Positions 35,677 through 45,502 are shown, numbered from the stretch's first letter. The stretch is 64,000 nucleotides of DNA from Bifidobacteriaceae bacterium (GCA_031272885.1 JAISSX010000036.1:43120-107119), one strand, 5' to 3'. Program-made: numbers and translations. The notes: generated by a model from the letters alone, not told the origin.

Positions 35677-38136
35677 TTACAACTCGATGGTGGCTGCCAG
35701 TGGTAGTTCGGCCACCGAGGTGCCGGCCCGCAGCGTGAACCGGCCCGGTTCGTAGGCCCAGGTGCCGTCCTGCCAGTGGGCGAAGGCCCGCCGTGGCAGC
35801 TTGATGACGGCCTGCCCGGTCTCGCCGGCGGCAGCCCGCACCACGGCCCAGCCCACCAGCCAGCGCACCGGCCGGTCGACGGCCGAACCGGGCCGCTCGG
35901 CGTAGACCTGGATCACCTGCTTGCCGGCCCGGGCGCCGCTGTTGCGCCAGGACACGGTGGCCCGGACGTCATCGGCCGCGGCTGAACCCGTCACCGCCAG
36001 CGGCCCCAACTCCCAGGTGGTGTAGCCCAGGCCGTGGCCGAAGGGGTAGGCCGGCGCTGTGCCGGCCTTGAGCCAGGCCCGGTAGCCGATGTGCACGCCT
36101 TCGGCGTAGGCCAACTGGCCGGCGCCGTCCGGCGTCACGTTCAACACCGGCACATCCGTCTGGCCGGCCGGCCAGGTGGTGGGCAGGCGCCCGCCGGGTT
36201 CCTCCAGGCCCAGCAGAATGCCGGCCAGGGCCGAACCGGCGGCCTGGCCGCCGAAGTAGCCCATCAGCACGGCCGCCACCTGGTCGCGCCACGGCAGCAG
36301 CACCGGCGAACCGGCGTTGACCACCACCACGGTGTGGGGGTTGGCGGCGGCCACCGCCCGCACCAGGTCGTCTTGGCGGCCCGGCAGGGCCAGGGAGGTC
36401 CGGTCGAAGCCCTCCGATTCGACCTTGGCGTTGGTGCCCACTACCACCACGGCCACGTCGCTGGCGGCGGCCAGGGCGGCCGCCTCCGCGATCGACTCGT
36501 CCTCGCCCACCGGGGCCGGGGCCAGCCCAAGGGTCACGGCTAGCACCCCGGCCAGCGGGCCGTCATCGGCCACGATGGTGAACTGGGCTTTGATCTCCAA
36601 GGCAACCCCGGCCCGGGCCTCCACCGGCGCGGTGGCCCACGGTGGCGACAGGAAGGCCGCCCCCAGGTCTTGGCCTTCGGCCGCCAGTTGCGGCGTGGCG
36701 TCCAGCACCAGTTGCCCGTCCACCCAGACGCGCCCGTGCAGGGAGGCGGCAAAGCCAAGCTGCAACACGCCATCGGCCTCCGGGGTGTACAGCGTGTGGA
36801 GGGTCAGGCCGTTGGCCGGCCCGGTGCCGGCCCCACCCAGGTCGATGATCTCGGCCGCGAAACGGTCCTCCACCAGCACTTCCGCGCCATCGGCGGCCGT
36901 GAAAACGGCCCGTAACCCCGGGCCGCCGGTGACCGGGTTGGCCAGGCGTTCCGGCGCCAGCGGGGCCAAACCCTCCTGCGACACCACCCCTAGGGCGTAG
37001 TCGACCTGCACCCCGGGCAGGGCGGCGCGCAGGGCCGCCAGCGGCGTCACCACACCGGCCGGCACCACGGTGGCGCTGCCGCCGCCTTGGGTACGGATCT
37101 GGCGGGCCCCCTGCCCGATGACGGCCACCCGGCTGAGCGCAGCCGGTTGCCACGGCAGTTCGCCGCGGTTGGCCAGCAGCACGGTGCCCTCGATGGCGGC
37201 CCGTTCGGCGAAGGCGACCGCCTCGTAGGGGGTGGCGGGCAGGTTGAGGGGGTCAACCGGGGCCGGCGGCGCCGTGCCGACCGGCCGCAACGCCCCCACC
37301 CGCTGGGCCAGGCGGAGCAGCCGCAGCACCTTGGTGTCGATCAGGGCCTCGGGCACCTGGCCGGCCTTGACGGCGGCCAGCAGGGTGTCGCTCCAGGCCG
37401 GCGCCGGGCCGGGCATGGCCAGATCCTGGTCCGCCCGGGCGGCATCAAGCGACCGGACCGCCGTCCAATCGCTCACCACCACGCCGTCGTAGCCCCACTG
37501 GGTGCGCAGCGGATCGGTCAACAGGGTGTTCTCCGTCATGGTGACGCCGTCCACCGAGTTGTAGGAACTCATGATGGCCCAGGTGCCGGCCGCCACCGCG
37601 GCCTCGAACGGCAGCAGGTAGCACTCGTGCAGCGCCTGCGGGCTGACCTGCACGTTGAGCGTGTAGCGGTCCGTCTCTGAGTCGTTGGCCACGTAGTGTT
37701 TGGGGGTGGCGGCCACGCCCATCGACTGCAGGCCCGCCACGTAGGCCGCGGTCAGATCCGCCGTCAGGCGCGGATCCTCGCTGAAGGCCTCGAAGTGGCG
37801 CCCACCCAGCGGCGAGCGCTGCAGGTTGATGGTTGGGCCCAACACCACGTCCACGCCCTTGCGCCGGGCCTCGGCCGCCGCCGCCGCGCCGTAGCGCCGG
37901 GCCAAGGCCGTGTCCCAACTGGCCCCCAGGGCGGAACCGTTGGGCAGGTTGAGCGACGGCGACCGCTCATCCCAGATCGGGCCGCGCACCCCCGAAGGGC
38001 CGTCCGACAGGACCATGGCCCGCAGGCCGATCCGTTCGATCGGAGTGGTCGACCAGAAATCGGCGCCCGAGACCAGGGCCACCTTCTCTTCGATGGTCAG
38101 TTGGGCCACCAGGGCGGGCAGATCGAATTGGGACAT
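35677..38136 (-). CDS. GH3 beta-glucosidase-type hydrolase with PA14 insert
   Basis: An 819-residue intracellular hydrolase. The N-terminal TIM barrel has LSDGPSGVRGP, KHYVANDSETDRYT and the nucleophile Asp in GVVVSDWTAVRS (about residue 226). The second alpha/beta domain has VVVVGTNAKVESEGFDR (candidate acid/base region). A PA14-type module is inserted within it (about 390-530, with VLQLGFAASLHGRVWVDG), and a C-terminal fibronectin-III-like domain follows. This organisation is common in bacterial beta-glucosidases acting on plant glycosides. It is 10 bp from the ATPase gene upstream, so import and cleavage are co-expressed. Confidence 0.92.
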   Translation of the reverse strand: MSQFDLPALVAQLTIEEKVALVSGADFWSTTPIERIGLRAMVLSDGPSGVRGPIWDERSPSLNLPNGSALGASWDTALARRYGAAAAAEARRKGVDVVLGPTINLQRSPLGGRHFEAFSEDPRLTADLTAAYVAGLQSMGVAATPKHYVANDSETDRYTLNVQVSPQALHECYLLPFEAAVAAGTWAIMSSYNSVDGVTMTENTLLTDPLRTQWGYDGVVVSDWTAVRSLDAARADQDLAMPGPAPAWSDTLLAAVKAGQVPEALIDTKVLRLLRLAQRVGALRPVGTAPPAPVDPLNLPATPYEAVAFAERAAIEGTVLLANRGELPWQPAALSRVAVIGQGARQIRTQGGGSATVVPAGVVTPLAALRAALPGVQVDYALGVVSQEGLAPLAPERLANPVTGGPGLRAVFTAADGAEVLVEDRFAAEIIDLGGAGTGPANGLTLHTLYTPEADGVLQLGFAASLHGRVWVDGQLVLDATPQLAAEGQDLGAAFLSPPWATAPVEARAGVALEIKAQFTIVADDGPLAGVLAVTLGLAPAPVGEDESIAEAAALAAASDVAVVVVGTNAKVESEGFDRTSLALPGRQDDLVRAVAAANPHTVVVVNAGSPVLLPWRDQVAAVLMGYFGGQAAGSALAGILLGLEEPGGRLPTTWPAGQTDVPVLNVTPDGAGQLAYAEGVHIGYRAWLKAGTAPAYPFGHGLGYTTWELGPLAVTGSAAADDVRATVSWRNSGARAGKQVIQVYAERPGSAVDRPVRWLVGWAVVRAAAGETGQAVIKLPRRAFAHWQDGTWAYEPGRFTLRAGTSVAELPLAATIEL

Positions 38137-38145
38137 GGGGGTCTC

Positions 38146-38994
38146 CTAGGCTTGGCCGGCCGCCGCCTGGGCGGCCAGTAGACGTTGGCGTTCCACCCGG
38201 CGCTTGGCCTGCCGGTCAGGGTCAGGCACCGGCGCCGCCATGAACAGCCGCTGGGTATAGGGATGCTGGGGGTGGGCGGTGACCTGGTCGCCATCGCCGG
38301 CTTCGACGATCTCCCCGTGGTACATCACGGCCACCCGGTGGCTGACGTGGCGCACCACCGCCAGGTCGTGGCTGATGAACAGGTAGGCCACGCCGGTGCG
38401 GCGCTGGATGTCGATGAACAGGTCCAACACCTTGGCCTGGGTTGACAGGTCCAGGGCGCTGACCGGTTCGTCGCAGACAATTAGCTTCGGGTCCAGGGCC
38501 AGGGCGCGGGCGATGGCGATGCGCTGGCGCTGCCCGCCGCTGAACTCGCGCGGCAGGCGCCCGGCGGCATCGGCCGGCAGGGCCACCTGGCCCAGCAGGT
38601 CGCGCACCCGCGTGCGGGCGGTCTTGCCGGCCACACCCCGAGCGGTCAGCGGTTCGGCCAGGATCTGCTCAATGGTCAGGGACGGGTTGAGCGACGAATA
38701 CGGGTCCTGGAACACCACCTGGATGTCCGAGGCCAGCGCCCGGCGCTCCCTGCGGCCCAGGTGGGCGATGTCGCGCCCGCCGTAGTCGATGACGCCGGCC
38801 GTGACCGGGGCCAGGCCAAGCACGGCCCGGCCCAAGGTGGTCTTGCCGGAACCCGATTCACCCACCAGGCCAACCGTCTCACCAGGCCTGATGTCCAGGC
38901 TGACGCTGGTCAGGGCCTTGAATGGCTTCTTGCCGAAACCCTGCGCCGGATAGGTCACGTCGACTTCTTTGATGTCGATCAGGCTGTTGCTCAT
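38146..38994 (-). CDS. Peptide-type ABC importer ATPase (DppF-like)
   Basis: A 282-residue ATPase with [24 protein letters not shown] and [12 protein letters not shown]. It is shorter than its counterpart at 2656-3639 because the C-terminal Cys-containing extension is missing; the protein ends with the helix after [10 protein letters not shown]. It overlaps the fused permease/ATPase gene by ATGA and precedes the GH3 gene. It energises import of the glycoside cleaved by the downstream enzymes. Confidence 0.9.
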   Translation of the reverse strand: MSNSLIDIKEVDVTYPAQGFGKKPFKALTSVSLDIRPGETVGLVGESGSGKTTLGRAVLGLAPVTAGVIDYGGRDIAHLGRRERRALASDIQVVFQDPYSSLNPSLTIEQILAEPLTARGVAGKTARTRVRDLLGQVALPADAAGRLPREFSGGQRQRIAIARALALDPKLIVCDEPVSALDLSTQAKVLDLFIDIQRRTGVAYLFISHDLAVVRHVSHRVAVMYHGEIVEAGDGDQVTAHPQHPYTQRLFMAAPVPDPDRQAKRRVERQRLLAAQAAAGQA

Positions 38995-40823
38995 GGGGCC
39001 ACCTCCTCCCGGTCCGCCCCCAGTGGGCCGCGCGGTGCGGCGTCATCCAGGATGGCGTCCAGCAGCGACTGGGTGTAGGGGTGTTGGGCGTCGTGGAAGA
39101 TGGCCCGCACCGGGCCGGCCTCCACGATCAGGCCGCGCTGCATCACCGACACCTGGTCGCACAGGTCCGCCACCACGCCGAAGTTGTGGGTCACCAGCAG
39201 CACGCCCAGGTTTAGTTCGGTTTGCAGGTCGCGGATCAGTTCCAGCACCTCGGCCTGGACGGTCACGTCCAGGGCGGTGGTCGGCTCGTCCGCGATCAGC
39301 AGTTGCGGGTCCAGCGACACGGCCCCGGCAATCAGGACGCGCTGGGCCATGCCGCCCGAGATCTCGTGCGGATAGGCGGCAAAGGTGCGGGCCGGGTCGG
39401 GGATGCCCACCCGGTCCAGCAGGTCCAACGCCCGCTGTTTGGCTTGGGCCCGTTTGAGGCCCAGGGCCAGCCGCATCGGTTCGGTCAGTTGCGAGCCGAC
39501 CGTGAAGGACGGGTCCAGATTGGACATGGGCTCTTGGGGGATGTAGGCGATGCGCTTGCCCAGAATCCCCCGGTAGAGCGCCTCGGAGCCGCCGGCCAGC
39601 TCTTGGCCGGCAAACATGATCGAGGCGCCCTCCAGGACCCGCCCGCCGGCGGGCAGCAGGCCCATGATGGCGAAGGCGGTTTGGGTCTTGCCGGAGCCGG
39701 ATTCACCGATCAGCCCGTGGATGGAGCCGCGGTGGACCCGCAGGTCGATGCCGTGCACCACCTCGGTGACGGAGCCGTCCGGCTGGTCGTAGCCCACCCG
39801 CAGGTGGTGGACGTCCAGCAGCACCTCACCGGTCAGCGCCTGCGAGTGGGCATCGGCCCCGTGGACGATGACGTCCGCGGCCTGGATTATGACGTCGCCG
39901 TCATCCCGGGCGGCCCCAGCCTTCTTCTTCCGCTTAGGCGCCGCCCCCGCCCGCTCCAACTCATCCCGCAAAGCGTTGGCCAGCAGGGTCAGGGCGATGC
40001 AGGTGAGGGCGATCGCCAGGGACGGCCACAGCATCAAAATGGGTTGGTTGTAGATCTTGGCGAAGCCGTCATTGAGCATGGCCCCCCACGAGGCGACACC
40101 CAGGTCACCCAGGCCAAGGAAGTCCAAGCCGGCCTGGATGGCGACAGCGATACCGGCCGCCATCGCCGCCTGGATGATGATGGGGGCCCGCACCACCGAC
40201 ATGATGTGCCGGCCGATGATCCGCGCGTCGCTGAGCCCTGCCACGCGGGCGGCATCGACGTACAGCTCATTGCGTACGGCGGTGACGGCGGCATAGACCA
40301 GACGGAAAAAGCCCGGCGCCATCAGGACACCGAACACCACCATGGCCATCCAGACGGTGGGGCCAATCACGGCCCGGGCAGCCAACAACACCACGAAGCC
40401 GGGCATGGCCATGAGCAGGCCCGCAATCCACGAGCTGATCGAATCGAACCAGCCGCCGAAGTAGCCGGCGATCAGGCCCGTCACCACGCCCAATACCACG
40501 GCAATAACGGTGGCCAGCAGGGCGGCGGCGACCGATATCTGGGTGGCGGCCAACAGGCGGGACAACACATCGCGGCCAGTCGAATCGGTGCCCATCAGGT
40601 GCTCGGCTGAAGGCGAGGCCAAGAAGTTCCCCGGGTCCGCCCGGTCCGGGTCCTGTGGCGCCATCAAGCGGCCGAACACGGCCACCAGGGCCAAGAGAAC
40701 CAAGTAGCCCAGGCAAGTGACGCCGATGGGGTTGCGCAGCAGGCGGCGCAGCAGCGAGACCTTGCCCGCTGGGGCCTCGGCCAACACTTCGAGCGGCACG
40801 GCCGGCACGGCTACGGTGCTCAT
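38991..40823 (-). CDS. Fused ABC importer permease + ATPase (DppC-DppD fusion)
   Basis: A 610-residue fusion with the same architecture as 3629-5611. The DppC-like permease is at about residues 1-290 (SAEHLMGTDSTGRDVLSRL, then AARVAGLSDARIIGRHIM and GLDFLGLGDLGVASWG). After a Lys-rich linker (KRKKKAG) the ATPase has [24 protein letters not shown] and LLIADEPTTALD. The C-terminal Cys motif is absent here. It overlaps both neighbours by 4 bp. Confidence 0.9.
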   Translation of the reverse strand: MSTVAVPAVPLEVLAEAPAGKVSLLRRLLRNPIGVTCLGYLVLLALVAVFGRLMAPQDPDRADPGNFLASPSAEHLMGTDSTGRDVLSRLLAATQISVAAALLATVIAVVLGVVTGLIAGYFGGWFDSISSWIAGLLMAMPGFVVLLAARAVIGPTVWMAMVVFGVLMAPGFFRLVYAAVTAVRNELYVDAARVAGLSDARIIGRHIMSVVRAPIIIQAAMAAGIAVAIQAGLDFLGLGDLGVASWGAMLNDGFAKIYNQPILMLWPSLAIALTCIALTLLANALRDELERAGAAPKRKKKAGAARDDGDVIIQAADVIVHGADAHSQALTGEVLLDVHHLRVGYDQPDGSVTEVVHGIDLRVHRGSIHGLIGESGSGKTQTAFAIMGLLPAGGRVLEGASIMFAGQELAGGSEALYRGILGKRIAYIPQEPMSNLDPSFTVGSQLTEPMRLALGLKRAQAKQRALDLLDRVGIPDPARTFAAYPHEISGGMAQRVLIAGAVSLDPQLLIADEPTTALDVTVQAEVLELIRDLQTELNLGVLLVTHNFGVVADLCDQVSVMQRGLIVEAGPVRAIFHDAQHPYTQSLLDAILDDAAPRGPLGADREEVAP

Positions 40824-41761
40824 GACAGCCTCACTCTCGGGTTGAGGGCGGCCTGAGCCAGGTCGATCACCAGGTTGACCACCACCACGATGACCGCGGT
40901 GGCCAGAACCAGGCCCATCACGTAAGGAATGTCGGCTTGGGTGGTGGCATTGACGGCCAGTTGGCCCAGACCGGGCAAGAGGAACATCCTCTCCACAATT
41001 ACGGTGCCGCCCAGCATGCCGATGAAGTTGACGCCCAACACGGCCAGGGCTGGGCCACCGGCGTTGCGTAGCACATGCTTGTAGACCACGCGGCGGCTGG
41101 GCACACCACGCGACCGCAACGTGCGCACGTAGTCACGGCTCAGCGCATCCAGCACGGCCCCGCGCACCTGCTGCGCCACCGAGGCAATCGAGCCGACCGC
41201 CAGCGCGATGACCGGCAGGGTGATGGACTTCAACCAGCCACTGACCGAGTCGCTGGGCCGGATGAAACCGGTGGCGCGGAACCAGCCCAGGTTGATGGAG
41301 AACACCACTACTAGGGCCAGCGCGATCAAGAAGCCAGGAATGGCGAAACCCAGTACCGAACCGAACTGGACCACCTTGTCGATCCAGCCGCGCCTGGTGG
41401 CGGCCAGCACGCCCAACACCACGGCCAGGAGGGCCGCGATCAGAGTGGTCAAGCACACTAGGGCCAGGGTGACTGCCAGGCGGCTGGTCAAACCGGCCAC
41501 CACGGTTTCGCCAGAGAACCAGCTACGGCCGAAGTCACCGTGTACGGCGCCGGTCAGCCAGTTCCAGTACTGTTCCCAGAGCGGCTTGTCCAGGCCCAGT
41601 TCGGCGGCCTTTCTTGCCACTACCTCTTCGGTGGCGCTTTGGCCCACGATGCGCCGGGCGATATTGCCACCACCGGCATAGAGCAACAGGAATGCGACGG
41701 TGGTGATGGCCACAAGTAGCACTACGCCGGCGGCCAACCGGCGGGCAATGTAACTCAGCAT
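40820..41761 (-). CDS. Peptide-type ABC importer permease (DppB-like)
   Basis: A 313-residue permease, exactly the length of 5608-6549 and of the same family, with VYKHVLRNAGGPALAVL in the coupling region. The N-terminal PGDP motif is altered to LYAGGGNIARRIVG. It follows the receptor gene after a 133-bp gap that holds a strong hairpin and overlaps the fused gene downstream by ATGA. Confidence 0.92.
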   Translation of the reverse strand: MLSYIARRLAAGVVLLVAITTVAFLLLYAGGGNIARRIVGQSATEEVVARKAAELGLDKPLWEQYWNWLTGAVHGDFGRSWFSGETVVAGLTSRLAVTLALVCLTTLIAALLAVVLGVLAATRRGWIDKVVQFGSVLGFAIPGFLIALALVVVFSINLGWFRATGFIRPSDSVSGWLKSITLPVIALAVGSIASVAQQVRGAVLDALSRDYVRTLRSRGVPSRRVVYKHVLRNAGGPALAVLGVNFIGMLGGTVIVERMFLLPGLGQLAVNATTQADIPYVMGLVLATAVIVVVVNLVIDLAQAALNPRVRLS

Positions 41762-41810
41762 GTTCCCTTACCTCAATCGTCGGTGGTTGAGCGGGTCGGT
41801 TGGCTGGCCC

Positions 41811-41868
41811 CGCCGGGCCGCAGGCGGCATCGGGCATGGAGGATGAAACCGATGGCGGCGGCCCGGCG
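41811..41868 (-). terminator. Intercistronic hairpin after the receptor gene
   Basis: Perfect 10-bp outer arms CGCCGGGCCG (41811-41820) and CGGCCCGGCG (41859-41868), with inner CATCGG/CCGATG pairing. No T tract follows. Its position between receptor and permease genes is the same as at 6581-6626 and 54473-54523. Confidence 0.7.
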
Positions 41869-41894
41869 AGGGGAGGAAGCCCTGGCCGGCGTGA

Positions 41895-43508
41895 CTAGCT
41901 GGCCGGCTTGATGTCGTAGATGTTCGGATAGGCGTTGGACGGCAGCATGGTGACGGAGGTGTTGGCATCGGAGGCCACCACACCCCACACCCGGTACAGC
42001 GGCGCGAACCAGGCTTGTTCCACGATGTACCGGTTGATGTTCTTGGCCGCCTCGTCCTGCGCGGCCTGGTCGCCATACTGCATGTCGTTAATCCACTCGT
42101 CCACCTGGGGGTCCTCGTAGCGGAACGGGTTGAACAGGGCGCTGGGCGCGATCATGAAGTTGACCAGCTGCCAATCCGGGTTCTGCTCAAGGGCCATGAA
42201 GGCGGCCGCGAACTTGGGCGCCAGCATGTCGGCAATGTAGTTGTTGCCGGGGTCTGTCCAGTTGACCGTGATGCCAATGTCACCCAGGTACTGGCCCAGC
42301 AGCGTGAAGGTCGCGGCGCCAAGCATGGTGCTCGATGGCATGTCGAGGGTCAGGCCATCGGCGTAGCCGGCCTCGGCCAGCAGGGCCTTGGCCTTTTCGG
42401 GGTCATACGTGTAGTAGCTGTCCAACGAATCGTCGTAGGCCACAGACGAGGTTGGGAACACTTGGGTGGTGACAGTGCCGTATCCCGCACCTAGAGAAGC
42501 CAGCAGGGCATCCCGGTCGAAGGCGTAGTTGAGAGCCTGGCGCACCCGCACGTCGCCCAAGGCAGGGTTCATGGTGCCGCCGCGGTCCAGCAGCAGCAGG
42601 CCCTGGAAGTCCAGTTCGTTCTTGTTGATGGTCCAGCCTGCGCCCTCGACCTCGGCCAAGTTGTCGTTGCCGGACAGCTTGACCACATTGGCCTCACCCG
42701 CCTTGATGGCGTTGATGGCGGCCGTGGTCTCGTCGAACACGTTGATGATCAGCTTGTCGTAATGCTGCAGTTCAGGCTTCCAGTAGTCCGGGTTCTTGGT
42801 GTAGACGTAGCTGGTGCCGATCACCGAGGCATCGGGATCGAAGATGTAGGGGCCGGAGCCGATGGGGTGGGTTTCAAGGTCTTCGTTGTCGAAGGATGCC
42901 GGGCTGGCCACCAGGCCGGCCGTGCGGGTCAGGTAGTTGAGGAAAGCCGGGTCCGGTTCGGTCAGCTTGATCACCACATGGGTGGCGTCCGGGGCCGTGG
43001 AGGATTCGTAGCGGGCCATGTAGGTGCCGGTGTCCGGCGAAGTTGAGGCCTTGAAGGTGTCGAGGCTGGTCACAACCGCCTGCGCATCAAGCACCTCGCC
43101 GTCGGAGAACTTGATGCCTTCCGCGATGGTCAGGGTCAGTTCGGTTTGGTCGTCGTTGTACTCCCAGGCCGTAGCCAGCAACGGCTGCACCGAACCATCG
43201 GTGCCGGCCATCAGGAGGGTGTCCATGACGGCCTGGAAGAACGGGGCGCGGTTGCCCCACTCGTAGCCGTTGGGGCCAAGCGAGGTGGGGTAGGCGATGG
43301 CGCCGAGAATCACGGTGCCACCTGAGGTGGTGGTGCCGCCATCGGTGGTGGTGCCGCCATCGGTGGTGGTGCCGCCATCGGCGGACTGGGTGGTGCCGGA
43401 AGAGGACGTGCTGTCGCCGCTGTCATCGCTGCTGGAGCAGCCGGCCGTGGCGAGCGCGAAGGTGGCAGCCAAGGCTACGGCAATGGCGAGGGGCTTCCTA
43501 CGGATCAT
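41895..43508 (-). CDS. ABC importer solute-binding lipoprotein, family 5
   Basis: A 537-residue lipoprotein. The leader ends in the lipobox TAGC (Cys24), followed by a Ser/Thr/Gly linker with a repeated GGTTTD unit. The body is a family-5 receptor: AIAYPTSLGPNGYEWGNRAPFFQ, then VRQALNYAFDRDALLASLG and YDPEKAKALLAEAGYADG (quoted as separate parts). It heads the glycoside operon and probably binds a plant glycoside or oligosaccharide, since four glycoside-cleaving or related enzymes follow. Family-5 receptors that bind sugars are known in several phyla. Confidence 0.9.
   Translation of the reverse strand: MIRRKPLAIAVALAATFALATAGCSSSDDSGDSTSSSGTTQSADGGTTTDGGTTTDGGTTTSGGTVILGAIAYPTSLGPNGYEWGNRAPFFQAVMDTLLMAGTDGSVQPLLATAWEYNDDQTELTLTIAEGIKFSDGEVLDAQAVVTSLDTFKASTSPDTGTYMARYESSTAPDATHVVIKLTEPDPAFLNYLTRTAGLVASPASFDNEDLETHPIGSGPYIFDPDASVIGTSYVYTKNPDYWKPELQHYDKLIINVFDETTAAINAIKAGEANVVKLSGNDNLAEVEGAGWTINKNELDFQGLLLLDRGGTMNPALGDVRVRQALNYAFDRDALLASLGAGYGTVTTQVFPTSSVAYDDSLDSYYTYDPEKAKALLAEAGYADGLTLDMPSSTMLGAATFTLLGQYLGDIGITVNWTDPGNNYIADMLAPKFAAAFMALEQNPDWQLVNFMIAPSALFNPFRYEDPQVDEWINDMQYGDQAAQDEAAKNINRYIVEQAWFAPLYRVWGVVASDANTSVTMLPSNAYPNIYDIKPAS
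43327..43380 (-). repeat. Three tandem 18-bp units in the receptor linker
   Basis: GTGGTGGTGCCGCCATCG is repeated three times without change (43327, 43345, 43363), encoding the flexible linker after the lipobox on the minus strand. Probable slippage-prone sequence. Confidence 0.85.
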
Positions 43509-43657
43509 CTTTGGTCCCTTTCAGTTGGGGCGGCCCATCCTTGGGTCGTCAACGAGCATCACGCTAGCACAAAAACCAAGTGTGCGCTAGTTTTTCGATG
43601 AACTATCTATTTACACTGGTCAGAAGGTTGTTTTTGCGACGCTTTGGGCGGGCTTAC

Positions 43658-43685
43658 TTGACTCTTTCCAAGTATCTGCTAGGTT
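43658..43685 (+). promoter_or_regulatory. Promoter of the TetR-family gene
   Basis: -35 TTGACT (43658-43663) and -10 TAGGTT (43680-43685) with a 16-bp spacer, in a locally AT-richer stretch (43509-43728) that separates the divergent receptor and regulator genes. Confidence 0.65.
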
Positions 43686-43728
43686 TTCAAGTGGCGGCAC
43701 CAACCGCCATCGCGTCAAGGAGGACGGC

Positions 43729-44385
43729 ATGAGTCAAACGACGGCGGCAGCCAAGGCGGGAACGCCGGGCCGCGGCACCAGCGGCAACGGCAAGGCCCGG
43801 GGCCCATACGCCAAGACCGCCCAAACCCGCGCAACCATCGTCAAGGCCGCTTTCGAGGTGTTTGCCCAGGCCGGCTACCAGGCCGGCTCTATCCGCCAGG
43901 TGGCGGAGAAGGTGGGCCTAAGCGAGGCCGGCGTGCTGCACCACTTCCCCTCCAAGACCGCCCTGCTGCAGGCCGTGCTGGCCTACCGCGACGACCAGTC
44001 CTACCGGGAATTTCCCCTCCAGTTCACGGCCGATCCCCGCCAAACCCTGCAGGGTTTCGTCCGCCTGATCAGCTACAACACCTCGGTCCCCGGCATCGTG
44101 GAACTGTTCTGCCGCCTATCGGCCGAGGCCACCGTGCCCAGCCACCCCGCCCACCAGTACTTCAAGGACCGCTACGCCCAGATCCGCGTGACCTCGATCG
44201 CCATCTTCAACGTCATCGCCGAACGCGGCCAACTGGTGCCTCCCAACACCCCAGAATCGGCCGCCGCCGGCGTGGTCGCCATGATGGACGGCCTGCAGGT
44301 GCAGTGGTTGTTGGACCGGACATCGGTCGACATGGCGGTCGAAGTCCACCGCTACCTCAGTTCCCTGGTCACGTTCGACATCTAG
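43729..44385 (+). CDS. TetR-family transcriptional regulator
   Basis: A 218-residue repressor-type protein. A low-complexity start (TAAAKAGTPGRGTSGNGKARG) precedes the TetR helix-turn-helix with FEVFAQAGYQAGSIRQVAEKVGLSEAGVLHHFPSKTALLQ (given here only for its GVLHHFPSK hallmark, about residues 66-74). The C-terminal ligand domain is variable. It has an AAGGAGG ribosome site. It is divergent from the glycoside import operon and 17 bp before an esterase gene, and probably regulates both. Confidence 0.9.
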   Translation: MSQTTAAAKAGTPGRGTSGNGKARGPYAKTAQTRATIVKAAFEVFAQAGYQAGSIRQVAEKVGLSEAGVLHHFPSKTALLQAVLAYRDDQSYREFPLQFTADPRQTLQGFVRLISYNTSVPGIVELFCRLSAEATVPSHPAHQYFKDRYAQIRVTSIAIFNVIAERGQLVPPNTPESAAAGVVAMMDGLQVQWLLDRTSVDMAVEVHRYLSSLVTFDI

Positions 44386-44402
44386 ACTTCTAGGAGAGTG
44401 CC

Positions 44403-45353
44403 ATGAACGCCCACGTCCCGCCCCAAATGGTCTCGCTGGCCGAGTTCCCCGAATCGACCCTGACCAGCCCCGGCATGAAGGTGCTGCCGGCTGACTTGAC
44501 GCCGCGCCGGCCCATCGCCGCCCTGCTGGGCGTGCCCTACGCCACCAAGTCCGGCCAGGAACTGCACCTGCAGATCATCCTGCCGCCGATGCCGCCCCTT
44601 GAGCCGCCGGACTTCCTGCCGGCCGCGCGCTACCCCCTGGTGGTGTATGTGCAGGGCTCGGCCTGGCTGAAGCAAGAACTGGGGCTGTCGCTGCCCGGCC
44701 TGGTGGAGGTGGCTCGGCGCGGCTATGTGGTCGCCATCGTCGAATATCGGCCGTCAACCGTGGCGCCATTCCCGGCCCAGGTGCGGGACGTTGCCACCGC
44801 CATCCGGTTCCTGCGCCGCGAGGCCGGGCGGTTCGGCATCGACGTCTCGCGCATTGCCCTGTGGGGGGATTCCTCCGGCGGGCACACCACCCTGCTGACC
44901 TACCTGACGGAAGGCGACCAGGGCTTCTCGGACGAGCCGCTGGACCAGGCCGAACCACTCGGCATCGGCTGCTTCGTGGACTATTACGGACCGACCGACA
45001 TCGGCCGCATGCAGGAAGAACCCTCGATCCAAGACCACGGCGGGGCGGACAGCCCGGAAGGCCTCCTGATCGGCGGTGTTGTGTTGGCCGAACACCCCGA
45101 ACTGGTGGCGCCCACGGTGGCGCTGAACCACCTGCGGGCCGGGCAGGCGCTGAAGCCGCTGCTGATGATCCACGGTTCGAAAGACCGGATTGTGCCGTTC
45201 GGTCAGTCGGTCAGGCTGCATCAAGCCCTGGTGGCGGCCGGCCAGCTGGTCGAGTTCTACCAGTTGGCCGGGGCGGACCATGGTGGGGCGCCGTTCTGGA
45301 CCGACCAAGTGCTTGACCTGGTAGACGAGTTCATCCGCAGGCACCTCGGTTGA
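44403..45353 (+). CDS. Alpha/beta-hydrolase (acetyl/feruloyl esterase-like)
   Basis: A 316-residue serine hydrolase of the BD-FAE/esterase-lipase type. The nucleophile elbow is LWGDSSGGHTTL (Ser about residue 160), a late Asp is in MIHGSKDRIVPFGQS, and a His is in GADHGGAPFW. The usual oxyanion HGG is replaced by YVQGSAW. No signal peptide is present. It shares an operon with TetR, and the glycoside locus suggests de-acylation of plant glycosides, which is inference. Confidence 0.85.
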   Translation: MNAHVPPQMVSLAEFPESTLTSPGMKVLPADLTPRRPIAALLGVPYATKSGQELHLQIILPPMPPLEPPDFLPAARYPLVVYVQGSAWLKQELGLSLPGLVEVARRGYVVAIVEYRPSTVAPFPAQVRDVATAIRFLRREAGRFGIDVSRIALWGDSSGGHTTLLTYLTEGDQGFSDEPLDQAEPLGIGCFVDYYGPTDIGRMQEEPSIQDHGGADSPEGLLIGGVVLAEHPELVAPTVALNHLRAGQALKPLLMIHGSKDRIVPFGQSVRLHQALVAAGQLVEFYQLAGADHGGAPFWTDQVLDLVDEFIRRHLG

Positions 45354-45358
45354 CGGTC

Positions 45359-45414
45359 TCTCGCACGAGGGGCGCCTGGTGCGGGGCGTCTCGCGAGGGG
45401 CAACTCGTGCGAGA
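45359..45414. repeat. Inverted repeat between the two esterase genes
   Basis: Perfect 11-bp arms TCTCGCACGAG (45359-45369) and CTCGTGCGAGA (45404-45414), with a 34-nt loop that has its own CTCGCGAG palindrome. It lies 5 bp after the first esterase stop. It could terminate transcription or bind a regulator; there is no T tract. Confidence 0.65.
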
Positions 45415-45502
45415 AGGGTCAGTCGGACCGCTACGCTCGACGCAGCGGCCGCAGTCCACCGCCGCTTTGAACTGAACCCTTGTTGCCGATTGGAGCCCTG
45501 AC

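Noticed and set aside
43327..43380. Regular 18-bp repeats resembling a short CRISPR-like array
   Set aside because: Units are contiguous without spacers and encode the flexible linker of a lipoprotein.
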